A program made the translations under genes and the position numbers. A DNA stretch of 64,000 nt from Peptoniphilaceae bacterium. Lineage in GTDB: Bacteria; Bacillota; Clostridia; Tissierellales; Peptoniphilaceae. The stretch spans positions 1-64,000 of the forward strand of contig JALFST010000002.1 in the NCBI GenBank assembly GCA_022779285.1. Reading direction: 5' to 3'. This document shows, piece after piece, positions 15,834 to 24,879 of this stretch; position 1 is the stretch's first letter; the number at the start of each line of letters is the position of its first letter. The notes under the pieces were generated by a model. That model searched no databases. It was not told the origin of the DNA and worked only from the letters and a program-made list of their open reading frames with translations.

Positions 15834-16046
15834 ATGGGTTCTCCTATGAATCATACAGGGTGTATTTTCTGATATTTGTTGTGATACGGAAAGCAATATC
15901 ATATAGGCAATATCTTTGATCAGGATAAAATGGGATTTCACAGTTGTCAAGCGTTGACGGTTTCTCTCGCGGAATGATTCTTTATCCTTTATAATAATAG
16001 CATTCACTGTAATATAGATTAACGATAAGAGATAAGGAGACCGGCT

Positions 16047-16805
16047 ATGGGAATCCGTTTGATTGTTGAAGGAATTTATAAAGCGTTTCAGAATAAAAAA
16101 GTACTCAACGGCATTGATGCCGATTTTGAGCAAGGAAGGGTGACGGCTCTCCTGGGCAGGAACGGAGCGGGCAAGACCACGTTTTTTTCCATTCTTGCGG
16201 GAGAGCTTACGGCAGATTCGGGAAATGCGTGGCTGGAAGAGAATGGCGAAAGGCGGAGACTGGTGCCGGAGGATTTGTTTTTTATGGTATCCGAACCGAC
16301 ACTTCCCAATTTCCTTACAGGAAGAGAAATGATCAGTTTTTTTATCGATGCCAACAGAAAGCGCTTATCAGGCGATCTGACGCCGGATCCTTTTTTCGAT
16401 CAGGTGGATTTTGAAGAGGAGGATCGGGACCGGCTGATTCAGGATTATTCCACAGGCATGAAAAACAAGCTGCAAATGATCATGTTCCTGATTCTGCGCC
16501 CCAAGGTAATTCTGATGGATGAGCCGCTGACTTCGCTGGATGTTGTCGTACAGCTGGAAATGCGAAACCTGATCCGTTCCATCCATGAGGATCATATTAT
16601 TATTTTCTCCACACATATTTTACAGCTGGCGCAGGATCTCTGCGATGATGTGGTGCTTTTGCGGGATGGCGTGATGCAGCGCATGGATGAGGACATTCAC
16701 GGTGAGGATATTGAGAAGCGCATTATTTCGCTGCTGAAGCAGGATGCCGATACTGAGGCGAAGGACGGTCTTCCGGAAAACAATTCAGAGGAGGGCGGAG
16801 CATGA
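16047..16805 (+). CDS. ABC transporter ATP-binding protein
   Basis: This 252-residue ATPase has Walker A GRNGAGKT (about 37-44), the signature region YSTGMKNKLQ, Walker B VILMDEPL and the switch histidine in IIFSTHIL. The divergent signature (STGMKNK) and the C-terminal acidic tail suit the exporter type found with large two-part permeases. It overlaps the permease gene by 4 bp. Substrate unknown. Confidence 0.92.
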   Translation: MGIRLIVEGIYKAFQNKKVLNGIDADFEQGRVTALLGRNGAGKTTFFSILAGELTADSGNAWLEENGERRRLVPEDLFFMVSEPTLPNFLTGREMISFFIDANRKRLSGDLTPDPFFDQVDFEEEDRDRLIQDYSTGMKNKLQMIMFLILRPKVILMDEPLTSLDVVVQLEMRNLIRSIHEDHIIIFSTHILQLAQDLCDDVVLLRDGVMQRMDEDIHGEDIEKRIISLLKQDADTEAKDGLPENNSEEGGA

Positions 16806-18418
16806 GGTCATCCTTTTCGATTTTTTTACTGCTGAAGCGAATTCAGGTGATCAAAGCATGGAACGCCATCATTCGTCTCATACGCGGGATTCCGTGGCTT
16901 GGAAAAAAGCTGGGCAATCAGTACCGCTTTCATACCGTAAAAAGGATTTTACAAGCGGGAGCCATTCCGTTTACAATTCTTAGCCGGATGCTCGGATCGG
17001 CGATTTTCTCGGGCATTTGGATTTATGCGTATGCAAACATCGTAGGAAGCGTCTCCGTGTGGTTTTTTCAAAATGGGAAAAACCATGCCGATCCGTTGGC
17101 CCTGCTTTCTTCGGGCGGATGGTTTTTGCTGTATATGATCCCGTTTCTCGGCAATTCGATGCTTTTTTCCGGACTTTTGGAGATCAAAGCATGGAAAAAT
17201 CAGCTGCAAATTCCGGTTCGTGACGCCGGTCTTGTGTATGCCGTTTGGGATCCGCTCGTAAAATACATAGCAAGAACGATGACCTGGCTGATTTTATTCC
17301 GGCTGCTGTCTCCTACTTGGAGTGCGGGACAGACGCTGCTCGGATCCACGATGCTGATTTTATCGGAATGGGCTGCGGAATGGTTCTGGCTGCCCATACG
17401 CATCCGATATCAACGGGATGAGAAAAAATGGCTCAAGAACGGGATTTCGATCTTCCTCTTCATCACGCTGCTGTCCTTAGGGATTGCGGCATCCGTTGAT
17501 CAATGGAGGCTTCTTGACGGATTGCTCTGGATGAATCTGGCATTGGCCGTTCCGGCATATATGGGCTTAAAAACCGTATTTCGCACGGTTTCGATGCCCG
17601 TGCTTTTGGAAAAAGCGCGGGAAGAGGAGGCCGTCGTTCAGGAGGCCGTGAAGGCGGTCACGGGAATCAAGGTGCAGGAAGAGGATCCGAAGCTTTTCCG
17701 GGAAACGAAAAAGAAAGGCTATGCAAGGCTCAACGAGCTGTTTTTCCGGAGACATCGCAAGAAAATCATGAAGCCCTTTCTGCGTAAGGTGCTGATTCTA
17801 TTCGCGCTTTTGACGGTGCTTTCGGTGTATTTATGGATTCACAGAGCCTCTCTTCCTCAGCAGGAAATACTGGAGATCTCGGTTTATATGACCCCGTTTG
17901 TTCTCTATATTCTGCTGCGAAATGAAACGATCACCAGGGCGATGTATGAAAACTGCGACCGGGCGCTTTTGCGGTACAGCTTTTTTAAGGAGCCGCAGGC
18001 GATTCTTTCCTTATTTCAGGAGAGAGCGAAGGTCTTGACAAAGATGACGGCCCTGCCGATTTCCATTGTGATTCTCTTTTTCCTTGTGAACGGATTTTTA
18101 TACACGGGATCTTTTCGGAGCGTTGTGCCGAACATTTTGACGTCTTTTTCCTGGGGAGTGTTTTTCAGCACTTACGCACTGTTTCAATACTATGTTTTTC
18201 AGCCCTACGACAAGGATGGAAAAGTGCGCAGCTTTACGGTTTCCGTCATGAATCTGTTGCTGTATGCGCTGTGCTTTTTCATTTTTCCGCCGATGGCGGA
18301 GTACATTCCTTCCCGGATCTTTGCATGGATCAGCTTTGGCGGTATTTTGCTGTTTGCGCCCATCGCTTTTTGGTGTGTATATCATATTGGACCGAAGGCA
18401 TTGCGCAGACAGCGATGA
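16802..18418 (+). CDS. ABC transporter membrane protein
   Basis: This 538-residue protein has around ten to twelve hydrophobic segments in two groups, split by a charged cytoplasmic stretch near residues 255-335 (EEEAVVQEAVKAVTG, RLNELFFRRHRKK). It is the membrane partner of the preceding ATPase, with which it overlaps by 4 bp. No extracytoplasmic binding protein is nearby, so export or efflux is likelier than import. Substrate unknown. Confidence 0.85.
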   Translation: MRSSFSIFLLLKRIQVIKAWNAIIRLIRGIPWLGKKLGNQYRFHTVKRILQAGAIPFTILSRMLGSAIFSGIWIYAYANIVGSVSVWFFQNGKNHADPLALLSSGGWFLLYMIPFLGNSMLFSGLLEIKAWKNQLQIPVRDAGLVYAVWDPLVKYIARTMTWLILFRLLSPTWSAGQTLLGSTMLILSEWAAEWFWLPIRIRYQRDEKKWLKNGISIFLFITLLSLGIAASVDQWRLLDGLLWMNLALAVPAYMGLKTVFRTVSMPVLLEKAREEEAVVQEAVKAVTGIKVQEEDPKLFRETKKKGYARLNELFFRRHRKKIMKPFLRKVLILFALLTVLSVYLWIHRASLPQQEILEISVYMTPFVLYILLRNETITRAMYENCDRALLRYSFFKEPQAILSLFQERAKVLTKMTALPISIVILFFLVNGFLYTGSFRSVVPNILTSFSWGVFFSTYALFQYYVFQPYDKDGKVRSFTVSVMNLLLYALCFFIFPPMAEYIPSRIFAWISFGGILLFAPIAFWCVYHIGPKALRRQR

Positions 18419-18524
18419 TGAAAGATCGGAAGACGGGGCTCGGATCCTGATTTTTGCAAGAAGCCTTCCCATTGAGTATGATAGATGATACTCTATAGGA
18501 TATCTTTTTTTGGATGGTGATTGA

Positions 18525-19910
18525 ATGAAAGCAAAGAAAAAAATGGATTTAACGGAAGGGGTGATCTGGAAGCAGATTCTCCTCTTTTTTCTCCCGATTG
18601 CGGCAGGAACCTGTATTCAGCAGCTTTATAATGCGGTAGACGGCATCATCGTCGGAAAGTATGTGGGAACCGTCGCCTTGGCTGCGGTCGGCGGGAGCTC
18701 ATCTCAGATTATCAATTTTCTCATCGGATTCTTTGTTGCCCTGACTACTGGGGCTTCGGTTTTCATCGCCCAGCTGCACGGAGCGGGACGAAGAGACGAG
18801 GTACAGGCGGCCTCCGGCACGGCGCTCCTGCTCAGCGTGATTTTAGGGATGCTGGTGGGACTTGTATGCATTTTTTTCGCAATGCCGATGCTTGAGGCGT
18901 TGGATACGCCGGCGGAAACGATAGAGGGTGCGGCTTCCTATCTCAAAATCTATTTTATCGGCATGCCTTTTATATTGATCTTGAATATGGAATCCAATCT
19001 TCTCCGCGCCGTTGGGGATTCGATGAGTCCCTTTCTCGATATGCTGGCAGGATGTATTACCAATATCGTATTGGATTTTGTATTCGTGGTATATTTCCAT
19101 TGGGGAGTTTCCGGAGTGGCGGTTGCGACGGTGATTGCACAGATTGTGAACATGAGTCTTTTAACCTATCATTTGCTGCGCACCAAGGATTTTGACCACC
19201 TTCGTCCGTCCCGATGGAGAATCCATGGAAATCAGGTGAAAAGCATGATGCGCATCGGCGTGCCTTTTGCTCTGCAGGCCTCCATGTACAGCGCCTCCAA
19301 TATTATGATTCAGGTCGGAATCAATTCGCTCGGCACGGTGGTGGTAGCTTCCTGGGCGATGACCGCAAAAACCGACGGGGTATATTGGGCTGTGAGCAAT
19401 GCGCTGGGCGCAGCCATAACAACCTTTATCGGGCAGAACATCGGAGCGGGCAGGGTGGATCGCGTCAAAAAATGCTTTCGGCAGGGCATGATCCTTTCGC
19501 TGTCGATGACAGTGGTGCTGAGTACCGCCATTATGCTGATTGCGCGTCCTTTTGTCTCAATACTGACTTCCGATGCGGAGGTGATTGAAACAACATATCT
19601 CATTTTGACTTATTTCGTCCCATATTACTTCTTATGGACCTTTATCGAGGTTCTTTCTGCTATACTACGAGGTGTAGGAGATGCTGTGAAGCCGGTGATT
19701 ATTATCGGATTGGGGATTTGCCTTTTCCGTGTGATCTGGATGCTGACGGTTTTTGCAACGTGGCATACCTTGGCGGCGCTTTCCTTATCTTATCTGGCGT
19801 CCTGGCTGGTTACAGATATTGCGCTCATCATATACTTTAAAAAGGGAAATTGGCTGCTGCGCGCGAAAAATCGCATTCGGCGGCAAGAGGAGAATTCCGC
19901 AGAAGAATAG
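18525..19910 (+). CDS. MATE-family efflux transporter
   Basis: This 461-residue protein has about twelve transmembrane helices in two related halves. Recognisable features are LFFLPIAAGTCIQQLYNAVDGIIVG in the first helix pair, the MESNLLRAVGDSM segment and the second-half SAILRGVGDAVKP. MATE proteins export cationic drugs or metabolites using a proton or sodium gradient. The substrate cannot be inferred. The HAD phosphatase gene follows 45 bp downstream. Confidence 0.93.
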   Translation: MKAKKKMDLTEGVIWKQILLFFLPIAAGTCIQQLYNAVDGIIVGKYVGTVALAAVGGSSSQIINFLIGFFVALTTGASVFIAQLHGAGRRDEVQAASGTALLLSVILGMLVGLVCIFFAMPMLEALDTPAETIEGAASYLKIYFIGMPFILILNMESNLLRAVGDSMSPFLDMLAGCITNIVLDFVFVVYFHWGVSGVAVATVIAQIVNMSLLTYHLLRTKDFDHLRPSRWRIHGNQVKSMMRIGVPFALQASMYSASNIMIQVGINSLGTVVVASWAMTAKTDGVYWAVSNALGAAITTFIGQNIGAGRVDRVKKCFRQGMILSLSMTVVLSTAIMLIARPFVSILTSDAEVIETTYLILTYFVPYYFLWTFIEVLSAILRGVGDAVKPVIIIGLGICLFRVIWMLTVFATWHTLAALSLSYLASWLVTDIALIIYFKKGNWLLRAKNRIRRQEENSAEE

Positions 19911-19955
19911 GAGTTCATAAAACAGCGTACCGGTACGCTTTAGAAGGGAGAAAAA

Positions 19956-20687
19956 ATGCTCAACCTGGCAAAGATCAAAGCTGTCTTTTTTGATATCGAC
20001 AATACTCTCTTGGACTTTGATGCATATGTAAAATGTTGTATGTTGGACGGATTTACGCACTTTGGTCTTCCTCCTTTTGAAATGGAGATGTATGATACAT
20101 TCCTTTCAGTCAACGACAAGCTATGGATGGAGATCGAGGAGGGAAAGCTTTCTTTTGAGGATCTGCAGGCAATTCGCTGGAATCGCGTCTTTGACGAATT
20201 GAACATTGATTTTGACGGCCCAACCTTTGAAAGATATTTTCGGGACTATTTATACAACAGCGCCATCCCCGTGGACGGAGCCCGTACACTGCTTCGCGTG
20301 CTTCAGGGAAGGGCGCTGCTGGCCGTGGCGAGCAACGGTCCTTATGAGCAGCAGATGCACCGGCTGGAAATTGCGGATATGAAGCCGGACTTTGATTTCT
20401 TCTGCATCTCAGAGGACATCGGCGCACAGAAGCCGACACCGGCCTTCTTTGACCGGGCATTTGAAATTTTGAATCAAAATCAGTTCACCCCCATTCGTCC
20501 GGATGAAACTCTGATGATAGGGGATTCGGTTTCGGCGGATGTCATCGGCGGAAAAAGCTACGGAATGCAAACCTGCCTTCTCAACCGCACCGATATGCCA
20601 AGGGAATATTTAGAACAGAAAACACAGGCGGATCTTGTGGTGAAGAACCTGCGTGAGCTGGCGGAAATTATAAATAATTATTCATAA
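19956..20687 (+). CDS. HAD hydrolase, YjjG-like nucleotidase
   Basis: This 243-residue HAD-superfamily phosphatase has motif I FFDIDNTLLDFD with nucleophile and acid aspartates, motif II around AVASNGPYEQQ, the lysine in IGAQKPTPAFFD and motif III MIGDSVSADVIGG. Cap and length match the YjjG group, which hydrolyses non-canonical pyrimidine nucleoside monophosphates. The exact substrate is uncertain. AGAAGGGAG precedes the ATG. Confidence 0.88.
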   Translation: MLNLAKIKAVFFDIDNTLLDFDAYVKCCMLDGFTHFGLPPFEMEMYDTFLSVNDKLWMEIEEGKLSFEDLQAIRWNRVFDELNIDFDGPTFERYFRDYLYNSAIPVDGARTLLRVLQGRALLAVASNGPYEQQMHRLEIADMKPDFDFFCISEDIGAQKPTPAFFDRAFEILNQNQFTPIRPDETLMIGDSVSADVIGGKSYGMQTCLLNRTDMPREYLEQKTQADLVVKNLRELAEIINNYS

Positions 20688-20720
20688 TGCAACAATTATT
20701 TATAAATAATTATTTATAAT
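20664..20720. repeat. Overlapping AT-rich palindromes
   Basis: AATTATTTATAAATAATT (20694-20711) is a perfect 18-bp palindrome. A second one, ATAAATAATTATTTAT, overlaps it, and related sequence lies at the 3' end of the preceding gene. The cluster fills the gap between the HAD and DegV genes and could be a protein site or a weak structured terminator. Confidence 0.6.
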
Positions 20721-20783
20721 ATATAGGAAACAGAAACTATACGGTGATCAGAATAATACAGCGATCAGAAAGAAGGAGGGACT

Positions 20784-21656
20784 ATGATTCGAATCCTGGC
20801 GGACAGCGCTTCGGATTTTCATAAGGAATGGGCAGAAAAAAATCACCTCGTTATCGTTCCGTTACATGTGCTATTAGGAGATGATGACCGGCTGGACGGA
20901 ATAAACATTACACCGGATAAGCTCTATGAATGGGCGGAAAAAAATCATAAGACGCCGACCACATCTGGCGTCGTCTTAGATACCGTGATTCAGGAAATGC
21001 GGAAAATTTTAGACGAGGGCGATGATATTCTTGCCCTGTCCATGTCTTCCAAAATGTCCGGAACCTATGGCATTATGAAGTTGGCCGTTGAGGAGCTGCA
21101 CGCCGGGAATCGTGTGGAAGTCATAGACAGTCTCGGATTGACAGCGGGAATTCAGATCCTTGCTTATGAGGCGATGGATCGGGTACAGGCGGGAGAGCAA
21201 AATTTACAGAAGCTGGCTGAGGAGATTCGGGAGCTGGTGCCCAAGATTCACATTTCCTTCGTGATCGATACCCTGGAGTATTTGCGCAGGGGCGGACGAT
21301 GCTCCGGCATGGCGGCGATGCTGGGCAGTATGCTCAGGCTTCATCCCGAAATCGTATGCAAGGACGGCGTTTTGGTTGTGGGGAAAAAGTATCGCGGAGC
21401 CATGCCGAATGTGATGAAGCAGTACATCGATGCGATTCTTGCCGTTAAAGAGAATGCAGATCCGAAACAAATTTACATATCCACCTCAGGCGGAAAATTT
21501 ACAACGGGAGAGCGGGCGATCGATATGTGCGAGACCATTCGTGAGCGCCTGGCAGAGGATGGATATTTCAGAGACATCCGGATCGTACAGGCGGGCAGTG
21601 TCATTTCCTCTCATGCGGGCCCCGGAACCATTGGGATTATGTATCGTCAGAAATAA
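20784..21656 (+). CDS. DegV family fatty-acid-binding protein
   Basis: This 290-residue DegV/FakB-fold protein begins with ILADSASDF and shows TPTTSGVV (fatty acid carboxylate site region), LALSMSSKMSGTY, DSLGLTAGIQ and TLEYLRRGGRCSG. DegV proteins bind a fatty acid for phosphorylation by a FakA kinase; no fakA is in the window. GAAGGAGG precedes the ATG. An intrinsic terminator follows directly. Confidence 0.93.
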   Translation: MIRILADSASDFHKEWAEKNHLVIVPLHVLLGDDDRLDGINITPDKLYEWAEKNHKTPTTSGVVLDTVIQEMRKILDEGDDILALSMSSKMSGTYGIMKLAVEELHAGNRVEVIDSLGLTAGIQILAYEAMDRVQAGEQNLQKLAEEIRELVPKIHISFVIDTLEYLRRGGRCSGMAAMLGSMLRLHPEIVCKDGVLVVGKKYRGAMPNVMKQYIDAILAVKENADPKQIYISTSGGKFTTGERAIDMCETIRERLAEDGYFRDIRIVQAGSVISSHAGPGTIGIMYRQK

Positions 21657-21660
21657 AGAC

Positions 21661-21688
21661 GGAGGGTGCTGAAATGCATCCTCCTTTT
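21661..21688 (+). terminator. Terminator after degV
   Basis: GGAGGGTGC (21661-21669) pairs with GCATCCTCC (21676-21684), with one mismatch, and is followed by TTTT. It lies just after the DegV stop. Confidence 0.8.
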
Positions 21689-21690
21689 GC

Positions 21691-21719
21691 TTGCAGTTTC
21701 CATGGGAGTATGCTATGAT
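21691..21719 (+). promoter_or_regulatory. Promoter of the nucleoside transporter operon
   Basis: TTGCAG (21691-21696) and TATGAT (21714-21719) have a 17-bp spacer. Transcription would begin near 21726, just ahead of the riboswitch aptamer. Confidence 0.7.
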
Positions 21720-21739
21720 TCGAAAGTAGTCTGAAAGAT

Positions 21740-21803
21740 CCAATATAGGTTTGAAAGAGATGGTTCAAATGTTTCTACCGCACGCCTCAGTTGCGACTAT
21801 TGG
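21740..21803 (+). ncRNA. Guanine-class purine riboswitch aptamer
   Basis: The outer stem P1 is CCAATA/TATTGG. P2 is TTTGAA/TTCAAA around loop AGAGATGG. The junction TGTTTCTACC is the hallmark J2/3 of the purine family. P3 carries a loop with CC that can kiss the GG of the P2 loop. The closing junction reads GACTAT. The C in this GACTAT is the specificity base of guanine rather than adenine riboswitches. A terminator follows at 21881-21907, so ligand binding should switch off the nucleoside importer. Confidence 0.9.
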
Positions 21804-21880
21804 CTTTTTAAGAGAATATTTTTTGATGCGCCGGGGAGGCAGAGGTGCGTCCGAAAATGCAAATTGTTTTTTGTTGTATG

Positions 21881-21907
21881 GACTTAAGCAATTAAGTCTA
21901 TTTTTTA
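21881..21907 (+). terminator. Riboswitch expression-platform terminator
   Basis: GACTTAA (21881-21887) pairs with TTAAGTC (21892-21898), followed by TATTTTTTATT. It lies about 80 bp after the aptamer and about 80 bp before the first gene, as in terminator-type guanine switches. The antiterminator pairing was not resolved. Confidence 0.8.
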
Positions 21908-21985
21908 TTCTCTTGTGTCAATTTTCCCGTGTGCATCTTATGAAACGTGAACCGAACGGCGCAATTGCGTAAAGGGGAGGGAAAA

Positions 21986-23242
21986 ATGAAGAATTGGCTC
22001 AAGAAGATGATTGTTTTTTCGTTGGCAGGCACACTGCTCGTCGGGTGCGGCTCCAACGGCAAGACGCCGACAGATTCCGAAAAGGAAAAATCCTCGGCGG
22101 AATCGGTAAAGGCAGGCGCAGTCGACAAGGACTTTAAGGTCGGATTTATCTTCCTTCACGATGAAAACTCCACCTATGATAAAAACTTCATTGATGCTGC
22201 AAATAAGGTCAAGGAAAAGCTCGGTCTCTCGGATGATCAGGTGCTTTTCAAAACCAATATTCCGGAGTCTGCGGAAGCATACGATGCAGCCGCGGATCTG
22301 GCGGATCGCGGTGCTGATGTGATCTTTGCGGACAGCTTCGGCCATGAGCCGCATCTTCTGCAGGCCGCAAGCGAGTTTCCCAAGGTTCAGTTCTGCCATG
22401 CAAGCGGAACCAATGCGCATACGGCAGGATTGGACAATTTCCACAATGCATTCGCCTCCATCTATGAGGGACGTTATTTGGCTGGTGTGGTAGCGGGACT
22501 CAAGCTGAATCAAATGATTGAGGACGGCACGATCTCCGCCAACGAAGCGAAGATGGGCTATGTGGGCGCATATACTTATGCCGAGGTGATCTCGGGATAT
22601 ACATCCTTCTTCCTCGGCGCTCGTTCGGTTTGCCCGAGCGTGACCATGGATGTACAGTTTACAGGCAGCTGGTATGATGAAACGGCGGAAAAGGAAGCAG
22701 CCAATATGCTCATCAAAAACGGAGCCAAGCTCATCAGCCAGCATGCCGATTCGATGGGAGCGCCAACAGCTTGTGAGCAGGCCGGCGTACCCAATGTTTC
22801 CTACAACGGCTCCACGATTGAAGCATGTCCGAACACCTATCTGATTTCCTCCAAGATTGATTGGGAGCCGTATTTCGAATACATGATTACGCAGACCATG
22901 AAGGGTGAAAAAATTGACACCGATTGGTCCAAGGGGCTTGCAGAGGGTTCTGTAGCGCTTTCTTCTTTGAACGAGAAGGCGGTTGCTCCGGGAACTCAGG
23001 AAAAATTGAACGAGGTGGAAAAGAAGCTGATCAGCGGCGAGCTGCACGTTTTTGATACTTCCACCTTCACTGTGGACGGAAAAAATCTGGATTCCTACAA
23101 GGCGGACGTGGACACGGACGAGGCATATGAGAAAGATACCGAGGTGATTTCCGACGGATACTTCCATGAATCCGAGTATCGCAGCGCACCGTATTTTGAT
23201 CTGCGCATCGATGGAATCACCACATTGAATGAGAAGATGTAA
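21986..23242 (+). CDS. BMP-family nucleoside-binding lipoprotein
   Basis: This 418-residue substrate-binding protein has a lipoprotein signal (lipobox LLVGC, Cys at about 19) and a BMP/PnrA domain: KVGFIFLHDENSTYDKNF, ADVIFADSFGHEP, AKMGYVGAYTY and GAKLISQHADSMG. Members bind purine nucleosides for ABC import. The upstream guanine riboswitch supports a guanosine or inosine substrate. The ATG at 21986 follows GGGGAGG. It heads a four-gene operon with an ATPase and two permeases. Confidence 0.93.
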   Translation: MKNWLKKMIVFSLAGTLLVGCGSNGKTPTDSEKEKSSAESVKAGAVDKDFKVGFIFLHDENSTYDKNFIDAANKVKEKLGLSDDQVLFKTNIPESAEAYDAAADLADRGADVIFADSFGHEPHLLQAASEFPKVQFCHASGTNAHTAGLDNFHNAFASIYEGRYLAGVVAGLKLNQMIEDGTISANEAKMGYVGAYTYAEVISGYTSFFLGARSVCPSVTMDVQFTGSWYDETAEKEAANMLIKNGAKLISQHADSMGAPTACEQAGVPNVSYNGSTIEACPNTYLISSKIDWEPYFEYMITQTMKGEKIDTDWSKGLAEGSVALSSLNEKAVAPGTQEKLNEVEKKLISGELHVFDTSTFTVDGKNLDSYKADVDTDEAYEKDTEVISDGYFHESEYRSAPYFDLRIDGITTLNEKM

Positions 23243-23250
23243 GGAAGCTT

Positions 23251-24879
23251 ATGCAGGAAACAAAGAAAACTCAAAATCACGTAGACGAAAAGGCTCCCCT
23301 CAATGAGGGGAGCCGTCTGCGCATTCCCGCCCTGGAGCTGGAAGGCATCACCAAAACCTTTGGCTCCGTGATTGCCAATGATCATATTTCTCTTTCCATC
23401 TATCGCGGAGAAATTCTTTCCGTGCTTGGAGAGAACGGAAGCGGAAAGAGCACATTGATGAATATCATCGACGGGATCTATTATCCGGACGCAGGCACCA
23501 TGCGCGTCAACGGAAAAGAGGTACAAATTCACTCTCCTCGTGACGCCTTTGCGCATCGCATCGGTATGATTCACCAGCATTTCAAGCTCGTCGATGTGTT
23601 CAGCGCCACCGAAAATATCGTGCTGGGTCTCAATGACGGAAAATTCAATTTGAAAAAAGCGGCGGATCGGATTCGCGAAATCGGTGCACAATACGGTTTT
23701 CGCTTGGATCCCGACAAGAAGATCTATGACATGTCCGTCTCCGAAAAGCAGATGGTGGAAATTATTAAGGTTCTTTATCGGGGGGCGGACCTTCTGATTC
23801 TTGATGAGCCGACGGCAGTTTTGACACCGCAGGAGATTCGAAGCCTTTTTTCCATCCTGCGCCGTATGCGCGATGACGGAAAGGCCGTTGTCATTATTAC
23901 ACACAAGCTTCAGGAGGTGCTGGAGCTTTCGGACCGCATTGCCGTTTTGCGAAAGGGCAAGCTCACGGGAACAGTCAACACGCGTGATACCGACGAGACA
24001 CAGCTTACGGAAATGATGGTGGGCGAGAAAATGGATCTGAACATCCGCCGCGCCGAGCCTCAGGGCGAGGAAGCACGACTGAAGGTCAGGCACCTGGACA
24101 TTCGCCGAGGCAATCGGGACGTGATTCGCAATGTCAGCTTTACCGTTCGTTCCGGAGAAATTTTCGGCATTGCGGGAATTTCCGGAAACGGTCAAAAGGA
24201 GCTTTTGGAAAGCATTGCGGGATTACAAAAGGTAGAGCACGGGTCGATAGAATATGTCAATCCGGAGACCGGAGAAAAGGAAATGCTTTTGGGAAAGACT
24301 CCCGACTCGATACGCGCCATGGGGATCCGCCTGTCCTTTGTTCCGGAGGATCGGCTGGGAATGGGGCTTGTCGGCAATATGGACATGACCGACAATATGC
24401 TTCTTCGCAGCTATGACTTATCTCATCATATGATTTTGAATCGCAAGGATCCGAAACAGCTTGCAGAGGAGATCATCCGGAAATTGAACATTGTGACACC
24501 TTCGGTCAATACGCCCATTCGACAGCTCTCGGGCGGAAATGTGCAGAAGGTGCTTGTAGGGCGCGAGATGGCATCCTCTCCCACACTGCTGATGGTTGCC
24601 TATCCGGTGCGAGGACTGGACATCAACTCCTCGTATCAGATCTATCACCTTCTGAATGAGGAAAAGGAACAGGGCGTAGCCGTGGTCTATGTCGGAGAGG
24701 ATTTGGACGTGATGGTTTCTCTTTGTGACCGTATCATGGTTTTAGCGGACGGAACGGTAAGCGGTATTGTGGATGCAAGAAATACCACAAAAGAAGAGAT
24801 TGGACTTTTGATGACACAGAATCGCACATTCCTCAACACATCGGAGGCAGAGGAAGAAAGGAGAGAAGAATGGAAGTAA
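23251..24879 (+). CDS. Nucleoside ABC importer ATP-binding protein (double ATPase)
   Basis: This 542-residue protein joins two ATPase domains, as in the NupO/RbsA type. Domain 1 has Walker A GENGSGKST, a degenerate signature (DMSVSEKQMVEI) and Walker B LLILDEPTAVL. Domain 2 has GISGNGQKE, LSGGNVQKV and a weakened Walker B, LLMVAYPVRGLD, where the usual acidic pair is lost; this asymmetry is common in the family. The gene is 8 bp after the binding protein gene and overlaps the next permease gene by 10 bp. Confidence 0.93.
   Translation: MQETKKTQNHVDEKAPLNEGSRLRIPALELEGITKTFGSVIANDHISLSIYRGEILSVLGENGSGKSTLMNIIDGIYYPDAGTMRVNGKEVQIHSPRDAFAHRIGMIHQHFKLVDVFSATENIVLGLNDGKFNLKKAADRIREIGAQYGFRLDPDKKIYDMSVSEKQMVEIIKVLYRGADLLILDEPTAVLTPQEIRSLFSILRRMRDDGKAVVIITHKLQEVLELSDRIAVLRKGKLTGTVNTRDTDETQLTEMMVGEKMDLNIRRAEPQGEEARLKVRHLDIRRGNRDVIRNVSFTVRSGEIFGIAGISGNGQKELLESIAGLQKVEHGSIEYVNPETGEKEMLLGKTPDSIRAMGIRLSFVPEDRLGMGLVGNMDMTDNMLLRSYDLSHHMILNRKDPKQLAEEIIRKLNIVTPSVNTPIRQLSGGNVQKVLVGREMASSPTLLMVAYPVRGLDINSSYQIYHLLNEEKEQGVAVVYVGEDLDVMVSLCDRIMVLADGTVSGIVDARNTTKEEIGLLMTQNRTFLNTSEAEEERREEWK

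Noticed and set aside
21938..23167. Long open frame opposite the BMP lipoprotein gene
   Set aside because: It is antisense to a gene with clear family motifs, lipobox and ribosome binding site; the frame arises from codon bias.
23095..24195. Long open frame opposite the nucleoside ATPase gene
   Set aside because: No family features, and it lies antisense to clear Walker motifs.
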